From contig ONJJ01000034.1 of assembly GCA_900318115.1 (NCBI GenBank), positions 1 to 64,000 on the forward strand: a stretch of 64,000 nt of DNA, in the 5' to 3' direction. Position numbers and translations under genes: made by a program. The notes under the pieces are model-generated. The model worked only from the letters and a program-made list of their open reading frames with translations, had not been told where the DNA came from and did no database searches. The stretch is from an uncultured Prevotellaceae bacterium. Lineage in GTDB: Bacteria > Bacteroidota > Bacteroidia > Bacteroidales > Bacteroidaceae. Of the stretch, positions 40,768 through 50,100 are shown in pieces. Numbering within the stretch: the stretch's first letter is position 1; the number at the start of each line of letters is the position of its first letter.

Positions 40768-41792
40768 AAGTCAATCCAATGGATATCGGGGTCGCGGGAG
40801 AACCAGGTCATCTGTTTCTTCGCGTACACGCGCGTGTTCTTTTTTATTCGTTCTAGGGCAAAAGGTAGTTCCCATGTGCCGTCGAGGACTTGGAAAAGTT
40901 CTTTGTAGCCCACGGTGTTGAGGGCGTTTTCGTCCCGGAAAGGCAACATCCGACGTGCCTCTTCGAGGAAACCGTCGGCAAGCATCTGATCCACCCGGCT
41001 ATTGATGCGCTGGAAGAGGTCGGCACGCTGGCGGCGCAGTCCGATCTTCATGATGTGGAAGGGGCGTTGCTTGTGGGTGGCGGTGCGGAAGCTGGTGAAG
41101 GTGCGCCCTGTCTGGTAGCACACTTCCAGTGCGTGGAGGATGCGGCGGGTGTTGCGGAGGTCTGCCTGTGCGTAGTACTCAGGATCCAGCAAGCGCAGCT
41201 CGGCAAGCAGGGGGCGTAGTCCTTCGGCGTCGTAGCGTTGGTGCAGCTGCTGGCGCACTTCGGGATCTATGGTTGGAATGTCGTCTATACCCTTACAGAC
41301 AGCATCGATGTACATCATTGAACCGCCGCTGAGGAGGAGGACGTCATGGGTTCGGAATAGTTCTTCGCAGAGGCTGAGGACGTCAGACTCATAGCGGGCG
41401 GCGCTGTAGTAGTCGTTGATGGCGAGGGTGCCGACGAAGTAGTGTCGGACTCGAGTTTGCTGGGCTGCGGTGGGAGCGGCAGTGCCGATGGGCAGGTCTC
41501 GGTAGAGCTGCCGGCTGTCGGCATTGATGATGGGACAGCCGAGCGATTCTGCCAAGGAAAGGGCGAGCTCGGTCTTACCCACGGCAGTGGGGCCGAGGAG
41601 TACGAGCAACGTCTTCCCGGCGGGAAGGGCGCTGGACACCAGCGAGAGGAGGGGCGAGTCCTTGGCAGCCGTGGCAGTGCCGGAGTCTTCTTTGCTGGAA
41701 GATGACGGCGAGGTGCCTTCTTTGATGGCAGGCGGTGCGGAGCAATCTTCCATGATGGGCATGGGCTGCTGAATGAGGGAGCTATCCTTCAT
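40764..41792 (-). CDS. miaA: tRNA dimethylallyltransferase
   Basis: 342 residues from the ATG at 41792. It adds a dimethylallyl group to A37 of tRNAs reading UNN codons. P-loop [11 protein letters not shown], then [54 protein letters not shown] and the C-terminal [17 protein letters not shown] are all typical. About 50 residues before the P-loop are Ser/Thr/Lys/Glu-rich and not part of the family fold. A later start (the ATGs at codons 11 and 14) would shorten but not remove this. It overlaps the upstream gene by 11 bp and the PBP gene by 4 bp. Confidence 0.95.
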   Translation of the reverse strand: MKDSSLIQQPMPIMEDCSAPPAIKEGTSPSSSSKEDSGTATAAKDSPLLSLVSSALPAGKTLLVLLGPTAVGKTELALSLAESLGCPIINADSRQLYRDLPIGTAAPTAAQQTRVRHYFVGTLAINDYYSAARYESDVLSLCEELFRTHDVLLLSGGSMMYIDAVCKGIDDIPTIDPEVRQQLHQRYDAEGLRPLLAELRLLDPEYYAQADLRNTRRILHALEVCYQTGRTFTSFRTATHKQRPFHIMKIGLRRQRADLFQRINSRVDQMLADGFLEEARRMLPFRDENALNTVGYKELFQVLDGTWELPFALERIKKNTRVYAKKQMTWFSRDPDIHWIDL

Positions 41793-42330
41793 TGAAGTCA
41801 AATCCTTCGAGGTCCAGTTCCTCGATGTCGAAGAGTTCGTCGTCGGTGGGTTCGATGTCATCGTCGTCGTCGGCGAGTGCGGCGGCATTGAGCTGTGCCA
41901 GCAGTTCCTCGCGGCTGGGGCCTTTTGGGGCCTCTTCCTTGATGAGCTTCAGTGCCGGAGGTGTGCCGTGGCTGCGGCGGCAGATGGGTTCGTCGATGTG
42001 ACGGCTGAAGGCGATTCGGGACACTTCGAGCAGCAGTCCCCGGCCCTCGTCGGGGTCAAAGAGGTACTGCAGTCGTTGTCCTTGGTCTTCGAGGCAGTCG
42101 CCGAGTTCCACCTCGTCCATCGTGTCGTACTCGTAGCTCTTTTCGGGAATGGTCTTGCGGCGGCGCCAGCGCTCGTCGCAAATATAGAATATAGCAGGCT
42201 CCGATGCTCCCCAACCGCAGGCCTGACGGATGAGGTGGTGAAGATCCTCGAAGGTGGCGTCGGACTCGATGAGCAATTCGATGACGAAGTCCTCAACCTC
42301 CGGCGAAACAGCTGTTATAGTTAGTAGCAT
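41782..42330 (-). CDS. Plasmid pRiA4b ORF-3-like protein
   Basis: 182 residues. [23 protein letters not shown] and [16 protein letters not shown], with YLFDPDEG, match the pRiA4b ORF-3 family (also known from IS1096 passenger proteins). The C-terminal third is acidic and low in complexity ([24 protein letters not shown]). No catalytic activity is known. Despite the family name it sits here in a chromosomal lpx-miaA operon with no transposase nearby, overlapping miaA by 11 bp. Confidence 0.8.
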   Translation of the reverse strand: MLLTITAVSPEVEDFVIELLIESDATFEDLHHLIRQACGWGASEPAIFYICDERWRRRKTIPEKSYEYDTMDEVELGDCLEDQGQRLQYLFDPDEGRGLLLEVSRIAFSRHIDEPICRRSHGTPPALKLIKEEAPKGPSREELLAQLNAAALADDDDDIEPTDDELFDIEELDLEGFDFNEG

Positions 42331-42398
42331 AATGGCAGATCCTTGTGTTGTAATTTAAGGCTTGGGGGGGTCTTGTGCGGGGTGTGCGCCAAGGCGCG

Positions 42399-43169
42399 TC
42401 AGTGTACGAATCCGCGCTGCTTGGTGTCCTCGATGAAGTCCAGGATGTACTGAATTTCGGGGGTGAGAGGCAGCTCGCGCTGGATGGTGGCGATGGCTTC
42501 GGCCTGGGAGAGTCCACCCTGGAAGATGATGCGATAGGCCTCGTGGATGGTGTTGATGACCTCACGCTCGAAGCCGCGACGGCGCAGCCCCACGATGTTC
42601 AGGCCGCAATAGGTTGCCGGCTCGCGGGCACAGATGGTGTAGGGCATGATGCTCTGGGAACTGCGTGTGCCGCCCCCGACCATTGTGTAGCCGCCGATGC
42701 GGCAGAATTGGTGGACGAGGACGCAGGCCGAGAGGATGGCGTGGTCGTCAATGGTGACTTCGCCGGCGAGCTTCGTGGTGTTGCCGATGATGACGTCGTT
42801 GCCGACGATGACATCGTGTGCGATGTGGCAGCCTTCCATCAGGAGGTTGCCGCTGCCGACCACGGTCTTGCCCTTGGCGGCCGTGCCGCGGTTGATGGTG
42901 ACGTTCTCACGGATTTTGTTGTTGTCGCCGATGATGGCGGTGGTGTCTTCGCCGCGGAACTTGAGATCCTGGGGTACGGCACCGATCACGGCGCCGGGGA
43001 AGAAGATGTTCCCGCTGCCGATGCGGGAGCCGTAGAGGACGGTGACGCTGTTCATCAGTGTGTTGTTGTCACCGATCTCTACGCCGCGGTCGATGTAGCA
43101 GAAGGGTCCGATTTCTACATTGTCGCCAATCTTGGCTTCGGGGTGGATGTATGCGAGGGGACTAATCAT
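42399..43169 (-). CDS. lpxA: Acyl-ACP--UDP-N-acetylglucosamine O-acyltransferase
   Basis: 256 residues, normal length. It catalyses the first step of lipid A synthesis, moving a 3-hydroxyacyl group to UDP-GlcNAc. A left-handed beta-helix of hexapeptide repeats (IHPEAKIGDNVEIGPFCYID onward), the catalytic histidine region MEGCHIAHDVIVGND, GLNIVGLRRRGF and the helical C-terminus are all seen. It follows lpxC-fabZ by 53 bp, with a TTTATGAATTTATGGG-like simple repeat in that gap. Confidence 0.97.
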   Translation of the reverse strand: MISPLAYIHPEAKIGDNVEIGPFCYIDRGVEIGDNNTLMNSVTVLYGSRIGSGNIFFPGAVIGAVPQDLKFRGEDTTAIIGDNNKIRENVTINRGTAAKGKTVVGSGNLLMEGCHIAHDVIVGNDVIIGNTTKLAGEVTIDDHAILSACVLVHQFCRIGGYTMVGGGTRSSQSIMPYTICAREPATYCGLNIVGLRRRGFEREVINTIHEAYRIIFQGGLSQAEAIATIQRELPLTPEIQYILDFIEDTKQRGFVH

Positions 43170-43222
43170 TTATGATTTTACGGGTTTACGGATTTATGAA
43201 TTTATGGGTTTTCCTTCGTCGT

Positions 43223-44600
43223 TTAACTCTCCGCCTGATTTTTGATCACCTGTGCTACAAGGTTTGCCTCGGCCACGACGTTCTCGCCGACAAAGACATA
43301 GCCATGCATCTGTGCGATATTGTGGCGGAAGGGGGCGGTGAAGGTGGCCTTGAAGAGAAGGGTGTCTCCGGGAACCACTTTCTGGGTGAACTTACAGTTG
43401 TCTATGCGGAGGAAGTAGGTGCTGTATTCCTCGGGATTCTCGAGGTTGCTGAGCACCAGGAGTCCGCCAGCCTGGGCCAGGGCTTCGATGAGCAACACTC
43501 CGGGCACCACGGGCTCGCCCGGAAAATGTCCCTGGAAGAAAGGCTCGTTGCCCGTGACATTCTTCATGGCCACGATGCTGTTGGCGTCCATCTCGATGGC
43601 TTTGTCCACGAAGAGCATCGGGTAGCGGTGCGGCAGCAGTTCCTTGATGCGGTTGATGTCCATCACGGGAGCCTTGTTCGGGTCGTAATAGGGAGCTTGT
43701 ACCTTGTGGGCACGGATTTCCTTGCGCATCAGGCGGGCGAACTTATTGTTCACGGTGTGGCCCGGACGGGTAGCGATGATGCGTCCTTTGATGGGTTTGC
43801 CGATGAGCGCCATGTCGCCGATGATGTCAAGGAGCTTGTGGCGCGCTGGCTCGTTCTCCCACATGAGGGGCTTGGTCTGCAAGTAACCCAGTTCGGCTGC
43901 GTCGTGGTGGGGCGCTCCGATGCGGTCGGCCAGCTGATCCAACTCTTCTTGGGACTTCTGATTCTCGTAGATGACGATGGCGTTGTCAAGGTCGCCGCCC
44001 TTGATGAGGTTGGCGGCCAGCATCATTTCCACTTCACGCACGAAACAGAAGGTGCGGGCCGGAGCAATCTCCTTTTCGAAGTTTGCCATGTCGTCCAGCG
44101 TGGCGAACTGGCTGCTGAGGACCTTGGACTGGAAGGCAAAACGACTCGTCGGGCAGGATGGTGATGACGCTGCCTGTCTGGTCGTCGCGCACTTCTATTT
44201 TCTTGTGGACGACATAGAAATCCTTGGGGGCATTTTGCTCCACGACGCCCACGCGTCGGATATTCTCTACGTATTTCTCGGCAGAACCGTCGAGGATGGG
44301 TACCTCCGGGCCATTGACCTGAATGAAGCAATTGTCCACGCCGAGGGCGTAGAGGGCAGCCAGTGCGTGCTCCACGGTGGCGCAGCGTGCTTCGCCCTGA
44401 GCAAGGACGGTGCCGCGAGTGGTTTCGATAACGTTCTCGGCGATGGCCTCGATGATGGGCTCGCCGGGGAGGTCTATGCGTTGGATTTTGTAGCCGTAGT
44501 TTTCGGGGGCGGGGTTGAACGTAACGACGAGGTTCAGTCCGGTGTGGAGTCCTTTGCCGTGAAGCGTGAAGCTGCCGCCTAATGTGTTTTGTTTCAACAT
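43223..44600 (-). pseudogene. lpxC/fabZ: Fused LpxC-FabZ, interrupted by a one-base frameshift
   Basis: Bacteroidales carry one protein with LpxC deacetylase then FabZ dehydratase. The first frame (from 44600) has ATVEHALAALYALGVDNC and is correct to VITILPDE near 44147. The correct continuation (RFAFQSKVLSSQFATLDD, then MANFEKEIAPARTFCF) is in the +1 frame. One extra T on the coding strand, within 44141-44147, explains this. The second frame has the zinc site (RHKLLDIIGD, RPGHTVNN) and FabZ motifs (HRYPMLFVD, HFPGEPVVPGVLLIEALAQ) to 43223. LpxC is normally essential, so a sequencing or assembly error is the likeliest cause; a true mutation or recoding is not excluded. All domains are otherwise intact. 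Confidence 0.88.
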
Positions 44601-44636
44601 TTCGTTGATGGAGTGTTTTTATGTGTGATTTGACAA

Positions 44637-45686
44637 TTATTCTGTTTGCTTTTCGCTCTTCAGGGCGTCCATGTCCTTTTGGAGCTCGCGGAGCTGGGTG
44701 GCCATCTCGGGCAGGTGCTTGAAGACGATGTAGGCTCGGGAGCACACTTTGGCGTCGAAGGCGGGATAGCCCATGATGGTCTGTCCGGGCTTGCGGATGC
44801 TCCCGGCGATGCCTGCCTGTGCTGCTGCAATGGTGCGGTCGGCCACGGTGAGGTGGCCTGCAATGCCCACCTGCCCGGTCATCGTACACCATTCGCCCAC
44901 CTTGGTGGAACCGGCCACGCCCACCTGGCCGCAGAGCACGGTGTTGGCTCCGATTTCGGTGTTATGACCGACTTGCACGAGGTTGTCGATTTTTACTCCG
45001 TGACGGATGATGGTCTGTCCCATCATGGCCCGGTCGATGCAGGAGTTGGCACCGATTTCCACGTCGTCCTCAATCACGGCGATGCCGATCTGAGGAATCT
45101 TGTTGTAGCCGTTGGCATCGGGAGTGAAGCCGAAGCCGTCGGCACCGATGACGGCACCTGCGTGGAGGACGCAGCGATTGCCCACGATGCAGCTGTGGTA
45201 GATGGTCACGTTGGGATAGAGGATGCAGTCTGCGCCCACTTTGGCTCCGGCGCCTATGGTCACGTGGGAAAATATCTGGGTGCCATCGCCCACTTCCACA
45301 CCGTCTTCGATGACGGCAAAGGGAGCGACATAGACGTCCTTGCCGAGCTTGGCCGTGGGTGCGATGGAGGCCAGCGGGTCGATGCCCGTGCGGCGGGGCT
45401 TGGTCATCTGCTCATAGACTTGCAGAAGCTTGCCGATGGCGGCACGTGGCTCGTCCACGCGAATCAGCGTGGGTTGCAGGGGCTGTGCGGGCTGGAAGGT
45501 CTTGGGGACGAGGACCACGGAAGAGCGGGTCTGATAGAGGTAGGGCTCGAACTTGGGGTCGTAGTAGAAGGAGATGGCTCCCTCCGTGCCTTCTTCGATC
45601 TTGGCGAAGGTGTGGACGCTGGCTTCCGGGTTCCCTTCTACGGTGCCTCCGAGAAGTTCTGCTATCTGTTGGGCTTTGAATTCCAT
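44637..45686 (-). CDS. lpxD: UDP-3-O-(3-hydroxyacyl)glucosamine N-acyltransferase
   Basis: 349 residues. It adds the second acyl chain in lipid A synthesis. The N-terminal LpxD domain (MEFKAQQIAELLGGTVEG, ISFYYDPKFEPYLY) is followed by hexapeptide beta-helix repeats, with ADGFGFTPDANGYNKIPQIG and QVGHNTEIGANTVLCGQVG (the catalytic His region). A C-terminal helix follows. It leads the group lpxD, lpxC-fabZ, lpxA, with a TAnnTTTG box 36-43 bp before its start. Confidence 0.97.
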   Translation of the reverse strand: MEFKAQQIAELLGGTVEGNPEASVHTFAKIEEGTEGAISFYYDPKFEPYLYQTRSSVVLVPKTFQPAQPLQPTLIRVDEPRAAIGKLLQVYEQMTKPRRTGIDPLASIAPTAKLGKDVYVAPFAVIEDGVEVGDGTQIFSHVTIGAGAKVGADCILYPNVTIYHSCIVGNRCVLHAGAVIGADGFGFTPDANGYNKIPQIGIAVIEDDVEIGANSCIDRAMMGQTIIRHGVKIDNLVQVGHNTEIGANTVLCGQVGVAGSTKVGEWCTMTGQVGIAGHLTVADRTIAAAQAGIAGSIRKPGQTIMGYPAFDAKVCSRAYIVFKHLPEMATQLRELQKDMDALKSEKQTE

Positions 45687-45720
45687 ATATGAATGCGGGT
45701 TGTTTGTTATTTTTGCGCGG

Positions 45721-45728
45721 CAAAGGTA
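45721..45728 (-). promoter_or_regulatory. Promoter -7 box of the lpxD operon
   Basis: TACCTTTG on the minus strand matches TAnnTTTG and lies 35 bp before the lpxD ATG. The -33 region (GGTTATC) is a poor TTG match. Confidence 0.6.
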
Positions 45729-45832
45729 GGGATTTTATCGGAGATAACCTAATAGAAGATGTTAAAATACGTTCCTCTCGCGCTAAGAGGGTCTCTTTGT
45801 ACGTGTTTTGGACAAAAGTTCTGATAAAAAGA

Positions 45833-47956
45833 CTACTTGTAGCGCGGTCTCAGCAAATAAATAGGTGACCCGTTGGAGACTGTTTTCCGCACGTGCTGTG
45901 CCCTGGCCTCGCCCGTCAACCAGCGTCCCAGGTAGTTGAAAGCTTTGTCGGAGTAACTGAACCCGGTGTGCCGACGGATGGCGTCGGCGATGTCCGAGAG
46001 TCTCATGCGAAGTGTCTTCTCATCACTCTCCGTCGCCAGTTCGAAGGTGTCCAAGAAACGCAGGACCTCCGTTCGGTTGTTGGAATAGCGACTGTTGTAG
46101 TCTTCCAGCTCTGCCATCAGCTCTGGCGGAAAATAGTGGCGCGGCTCGCCTGCCTCCAGTTCTGCCACGGCCTGGGCATAGACCTTGGAATAGGGGAGGG
46201 GCAGGGAGGTGTCTATGCGCTCGCCGTTGCGGATCTCCGCTACCAGAAAATGGCGCGAACTGCTGGAATCCGTCAGTACGTCGGTCGTGTCCGTCGTGGC
46301 GATGAACGAAGCAAAACGAGGCAGGCTTTGCACGACGCTGCTGTACGGACGCCGGCCTTTGATGCTCGTTTTTTGGATTAGGTTCCTGAGAATCTCTTGT
46401 TGAATATTTTCGCCAATCCGCTCAAACTCGTCAAGGTTGATGAGAAGCGAGCTTGCCAACAGCCGTTCGGCATCGTTCTTCGATGTGAAGTCCGTGAACT
46501 CCCTGTATCCTACATCGCGCAACTCGGGCGGTAGCAGGAGCTGTCCGAAGGTGCTCTTGCCGCATCCTTGTGGTCCTACGAGCAGCGGAACGATGTTGTT
46601 GCCTTGCAGCTGTTCCCAGCTTTCCCATTGAGCCACCATACCGAGGAACCACGTGTGAAAACATTTGCGCCACAGAAGATTGCTTGTCGGAACGCGGTCT
46701 GCTATCTGGCCGATGTAGTCCGTGTGCCCGTCCCAGCAGCCTTGGATTCTGCGGAGGTAGGCGCGGGCGGCGTTGTAGTCGCGCACTCGGGTGGAGCCGA
46801 GGAAGCGTTTCATGTCGCGGTCGCAGACTTTCAACCCGCTCTCATGGGCTTCCTGAATCATGGTGTTCATGACGCGCGAATCTAGGGCCTGGAAAGCAAA
46901 TGAGGCCGAATGGTTGCGCCGCCACTCCACACTGTTTGTCAGCTCATTGAACCGGAGGTCGTATCTTTGTTGTAAAAATTCCTGCAGTGAAAAGATGGTT
47001 TCTTGCATCCTGTGCGCTCGGTCTTTGCCTGCTTTGGGGGCGTTTTCGAGGTAAACGCTTTCCACAATCGCGCGTACTTCTTCTTGCTTCATCTTCTGGG
47101 TAAGCTGGTTCGTGGTGGCTTGTCTTACCGCTTCTTCCTGTGGGATGTTCAGTCGTAGGGACTCCAGCGCGACGGCTTCCAGCATTGCTTCTTGCGAAAC
47201 GTCTCCTCCTTTTGTCGCTTTGGCTTTGGCGACAGCCAGTGCGAAGCGCCTGCGGTAGAGGCTGCTGGCTTCGGATGAGGGCTGTGCGCTGCCGGGGCCG
47301 TACTCCATCGCGTCAGTGTCCGTGGCGCCTGTGGCGTCGCTGGCGCGTAGTACGTCGCGCCGGAGGATTCGGATGGGAGCAGCCGTGGTGTTGAGGAAGG
47401 GGGTGGCATCGTAGGTCCAGCGGAACGTGTTGTCGGGCTTTGCGTTCTTGGCCTGCAGGGGACGACCGATGACGCTGGCATAGGCTTGTGCACTCATGTC
47501 ATACAGTCTGCGATGGAAACGCTCGATGCCCTCGGGCTCCTTCGGGAGGGTGCCGTCGTCCAAGGTTCCGCTGACGAGGATCTTCACGCTCTGCCCGCTG
47601 GCACCCATGAAGGCGGCAAGGGTGGTGGGCCATCCGGCGACGCGCGCCTTCACGCGGTCAACGTCGCCAGCCTCCGTGAGGCCGCCGACTTCCAGAAGTA
47701 CCACGCCAGTGTAGGTCGTCTGTACTTCGCCGTTGCGACGTTTGCGCTGGAGCAGTCCGGGGCAGATCAGTGGCAGGCGTTGCATGTCCCGCCAATGTAG
47801 AGACGGTGGAAGCGTGGGCAGTTCTGCCCTCAGCGCCTCCACCGTTCTCCTTCTTCTTTCGTCGTGTTGGAATCGAGCACCAAGCTCTTCCAAATCCAAA
47901 ATGCTGGTCTTTTCTTTCTTACTCCTTATCGTCTTACTGTATATTGTGCATAGCAT
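45833..47956 (-). CDS. VapE/primase-C-like P-loop protein of the BT4734/DUF3874 type
   Basis: 707 residues from the ATG at 47956. I chose this start because a good promoter lies at 47996-48027; the longer open frame begins upstream of the predicted transcription start. The N-terminal part (VVLLEVGGL, SGQSVKILVSG, AYASVIGRPLQAKNAKPDNTF) resembles the BT4734 primase-like domain. The C-terminal part is a VirE/VapE-type ATPase: Walker A GPQGCGKSTFG, then LASSLLINLDEFER and FIATTDTTDVLTDSSSSRHF. The last third (LRMRLSDIADAIRRHTGF, AFNYLGRWL) fits DUF3874. Relatives occur in integrated elements, but no integrase or phage gene is nearby. A role in element replication is inferred only. Confidence 0.8.
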   Translation of the reverse strand: MLCTIYSKTIRSKKEKTSILDLEELGARFQHDERRRRTVEALRAELPTLPPSLHWRDMQRLPLICPGLLQRKRRNGEVQTTYTGVVLLEVGGLTEAGDVDRVKARVAGWPTTLAAFMGASGQSVKILVSGTLDDGTLPKEPEGIERFHRRLYDMSAQAYASVIGRPLQAKNAKPDNTFRWTYDATPFLNTTAAPIRILRRDVLRASDATGATDTDAMEYGPGSAQPSSEASSLYRRRFALAVAKAKATKGGDVSQEAMLEAVALESLRLNIPQEEAVRQATTNQLTQKMKQEEVRAIVESVYLENAPKAGKDRAHRMQETIFSLQEFLQQRYDLRFNELTNSVEWRRNHSASFAFQALDSRVMNTMIQEAHESGLKVCDRDMKRFLGSTRVRDYNAARAYLRRIQGCWDGHTDYIGQIADRVPTSNLLWRKCFHTWFLGMVAQWESWEQLQGNNIVPLLVGPQGCGKSTFGQLLLPPELRDVGYREFTDFTSKNDAERLLASSLLINLDEFERIGENIQQEILRNLIQKTSIKGRRPYSSVVQSLPRFASFIATTDTTDVLTDSSSSRHFLVAEIRNGERIDTSLPLPYSKVYAQAVAELEAGEPRHYFPPELMAELEDYNSRYSNNRTEVLRFLDTFELATESDEKTLRMRLSDIADAIRRHTGFSYSDKAFNYLGRWLTGEARAQHVRKTVSNGSPIYLLRPRYK

Positions 47957-47995
47957 ATTCGGTAAGTTTATGCTCTTTCTTCTCGTTTCTGTGCG

Positions 47996-48027
47996 CAAAG
48001 GTAGAGTTTTTTTTTGATACGTGCAAA
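47996..48027 (-). promoter_or_regulatory. Promoter of the VapE-like gene
   Basis: Minus strand TTTG (48024-48027), 20 bases, TACCTTTG (47996-48003): a good -33/-7 pair. The predicted start of transcription is near 47989. Confidence 0.72.
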
Positions 48028-48115
48028 TATTTTGCAAGAAAAATGTAATTTTTATGGTGAAATTACTGCATTTTATGTTTTATGTATCAGAATACATCTA
48101 CTTTATCTATAAATC

Positions 48116-48167
48116 ATCTACCAATTATATTCGCTGAATTACAAATAATTACATTAAATTGGTAGAT
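48116..48167. promoter_or_regulatory. 11-bp inverted repeat upstream of the VapE-like gene
   Basis: ATCTACCAATT (48116-48126) and AATTGGTAGAT (48157-48167) pair perfectly around 30 AT-rich bases. It could be an operator, attachment or replication site. A third, partial ATCTAC lies at about 48096. Confidence 0.45.
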
Positions 48168-48360
48168 AAGTGACCTTATTTTCCTCTTCCTTTTATTTTT
48201 TTTGCTTATTTTAGGTATTTAATGTTTCCTTCCTGTGATACATAGGTTGTTGTCAGCTGTTCTTTATCTGGTATGCATCCTGCTCTTCCCTTCGGGCTAC
48301 TTTATCTCATGCTGTGTCTTACGCTGCTGTAAGTCATTTTGCGCTCTACGAACGACGCAT

Positions 48361-48400
48361 AAAAAAACGACCGCACATATCTTTCGATACATGCGATCGT
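48361..48400 (-). terminator. Strong intrinsic terminator of the sigma-factor cluster
   Basis: On the minus strand a 15-bp stem (ACGATCGCATGTATC / GATATGTGCGGTCGT, three G-U pairs) with a GAAA tetraloop is followed by seven T residues. Confidence 0.9.
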
Positions 48401-48423
48401 ATTTATTGTGTCTAAGATAAAAT

Positions 48424-48872
48424 TCAGTTCATGCCATGTTGCTGGAGGACTTTCGCCATCTGCTGCTGGACTTCATGGGCTCGCTCTCCGGCAACATTTC
48501 TTCAAAAAAGGTACGCGCGTAGAGCTTGCTGGTGTTGCCGATGTCGCCGCGCTTGGCGTCGGCGATGATGAACTGGTCGGGGTACTGCTCGCGGATGTAC
48601 TTCACCGTCTGCTAGAAGGCGATCCATTCCTTCACGCCGTGTGCCTCGTAGAAGGCCAGATTGGGCTTGTAGGCGATGCAGTAGGGTACCGTTGCGTCGA
48701 TAATCGCTTTGTTAAATTCAAAGATGGGGTCGAAACCCTCTTCCTTCGCTGCACGCTCAATGAGGTGCTGCGGCACTTTCTTCAGGTCAGTGTCCAGTCC
48801 CACGCACAGGAAGGTCTGCTTACACAGGATATTCTCGTAAAGTTGTTCACGTGTCACGTTTTCAAGCATCAA
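48424..48872 (-). pseudogene. Decayed second copy of pyrF
   Basis: The first 86 codons ([15 protein letters not shown] to HGVKEWIAF) are nearly identical to the intact pyrF at 51301-52143. A TAG then stands where the intact gene has a Glu codon (FEQTVK). The remaining sequence continues in frame through [19 protein letters not shown] to TFFEEM, then loses about 130 codons. It resumes, in another frame, at the C-terminal end ([17 protein letters not shown]). The truncated form lacks most of the barrel and cannot be an active orotidine-5'-phosphate decarboxylase. It sits directly downstream of the outer-membrane protein gene and is followed by the strong terminator. Confidence 0.93.
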
Positions 48873-48873
48873 A

Positions 48874-49617
48874 TTAGAAAGCCACTTTCAAGCCTACTGT
48901 CATTGTGCTGAACTTCGGCCCATAACTGGTTCGAAGGACGTTGAAGGGGTTGTATTTGTAGTAGATGCCGACGTGGTGAATGATGACTTCAGCCCCCACT
49001 CCAACAGAGAAGCGGCTCTGGTGAACGTTCCCAGATGTGATCTTCTTCTTTTCGCCATCCTCGTAATAACGCGTCTTGAGCGAGCCCCAGGGTGTGAAGT
49101 AGAGCTCAGGACCTACGGCGAAATACACCTTCTTGTTTAAGTAGTGGTAGTATTTGAGAGGTAAAGAAAGGCTGAACGTATGGATGCGGCTGAACTTGGG
49201 CTCTGTTCCTTCAGGATAGTCCTGCATGGAGATGATGCCGCGTTCGTCTTTGGAGAACATCTTGAAGCCAGTCACGCGATAGTTTCTCCAGTCGAGTCCC
49301 ATTCCGATACGCATGAAGTCTTTCTTGCCGACACGAACCTCGCAGCTGATGACGTCGCCCCATTCTATTTCATAGGACTGCCCCATGTCGATGCTGACGC
49401 CTTCAGCTTGGTTGATACCACCGATGAAGCCGAAGGAGAAACTGCTGCTCAACGAGAACGTCACCTCTGTGGATGAGCCAGACTTGTTGACTTTGACGCC
49501 AGGCAGCTCGAAGTTCCAGCCGCCCGGGTTCTCGTCATCATCGAAGTCGATGGTTGCTGCAGTTACACTTGTTAAGCTTAATGTTGCCATCAAGATGGCT
49601 GATAAAACCTTTTTCAT
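48874..49617 (-). CDS. Outer-membrane beta-barrel protein of the sigma cassette
   Basis: 247 residues from the ATG at 49617; four codons upstream is another ATG. Signal peptide [15 protein letters not shown] to about residue 20. The rest alternates hydrophobic and polar residues in strand-like runs ([30 protein letters not shown]) and ends in VGLKVAF, a C-terminal aromatic as in outer-membrane barrels. It closes the four-gene sigma cluster, 24 bp after the preceding gene (12 bp from the earlier ATG). The function is unknown. Confidence 0.75.
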   Translation of the reverse strand: MKKVLSAILMATLSLTSVTAATIDFDDDENPGGWNFELPGVKVNKSGSSTEVTFSLSSSFSFGFIGGINQAEGVSIDMGQSYEIEWGDVISCEVRVGKKDFMRIGMGLDWRNYRVTGFKMFSKDERGIISMQDYPEGTEPKFSRIHTFSLSLPLKYYHYLNKKVYFAVGPELYFTPWGSLKTRYYEDGEKKKITSGNVHQSRFSVGVGAEVIIHHVGIYYKYNPFNVLRTSYGPKFSTMTVGLKVAF

Positions 49618-49641
49618 TGTCTTATACATTATTATATTGTT

Positions 49642-50100
49642 TTACTTCTTCTTGAACGTCTTCCTGAGGTCTGCAAGGCTGGCTTTGCCTTCCAAATAGA
49701 CGAGGGTGATGCTGTTGCCGTCCATTACCTGTCGGCATTGATAGCAGATGTATCGGTGCAGACCTTTCTTCGTGTCGGCAATCAGAACGATGGCGTAATA
49801 GAGGTGTCCGTCGCGATATTCAAGTTCAAGATTGTCGTTGTCGTCAGAGAGACGTCCTTTCATATCTTCCTTGAAAAGCGCTTCCACCTTGTCGCGAGCC
49901 GAGTTGCCAGTAGTGAACTTGACTGTATGGAGCACCTTCAGTTTGAATGGTTCGAGGCTCTCTCCCTTGACGAGACTTTCGTGCAAGGCCAGTTCGTTAA
50001 TAATGTTTCCCTCGAAGACCTCGTTAATGCGGAGACCCTTCTGTGCCGAGAGGGGTAGGGTGGCAGTGATGAGCGCAATTGTTATGATTAGATGTTTCAT
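49642..50100 (-). CDS. Small secreted protein of the sigma cassette, unknown function
   Basis: 152 residues with a signal peptide (LIITIALITATLPLSAQ). Predicted alpha/beta, without a family I can name with confidence; I vaguely associate it with a DUF found in Bacteroides sigma-factor clusters. Features include a CYQC pair near residue 123 and a Lys-rich C-terminus. The start overlaps the preceding gene's stop by 4 bp (ATGA), so the two are translationally coupled. Confidence 0.7.
   Translation of the reverse strand: MKHLIITIALITATLPLSAQKGLRINEVFEGNIINELALHESLVKGESLEPFKLKVLHTVKFTTGNSARDKVEALFKEDMKGRLSDDNDNLELEYRDGHLYYAIVLIADTKKGLHRYICYQCRQVMDGNSITLVYLEGKASLADLRKTFKKK

Larger units (their letters stand above)
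47957..48423. other. Gene-free AT-rich gap of 467 bp
   Basis: It holds the promoter of the VapE-like gene, an inverted repeat and the terminator of the sigma-factor cluster. Base composition is markedly more AT-rich than the surrounding genes. I see no credible protein; a 61-codon open frame on the plus strand overlaps the terminator and has no promoter or family signal. Confidence 0.7.

Noticed and set aside
44141-44160. Programmed +1 frameshift in lpxC-fabZ
   Set aside because: No slow or stop codon, Shine-Dalgarno-like stimulator or known recoding site at the shift; a one-base error is simpler.
48235-48420. 61-codon plus-strand gene
   Set aside because: Overlaps the strong terminator, has no promoter or family signal, and lies in AT-rich intergenic DNA.
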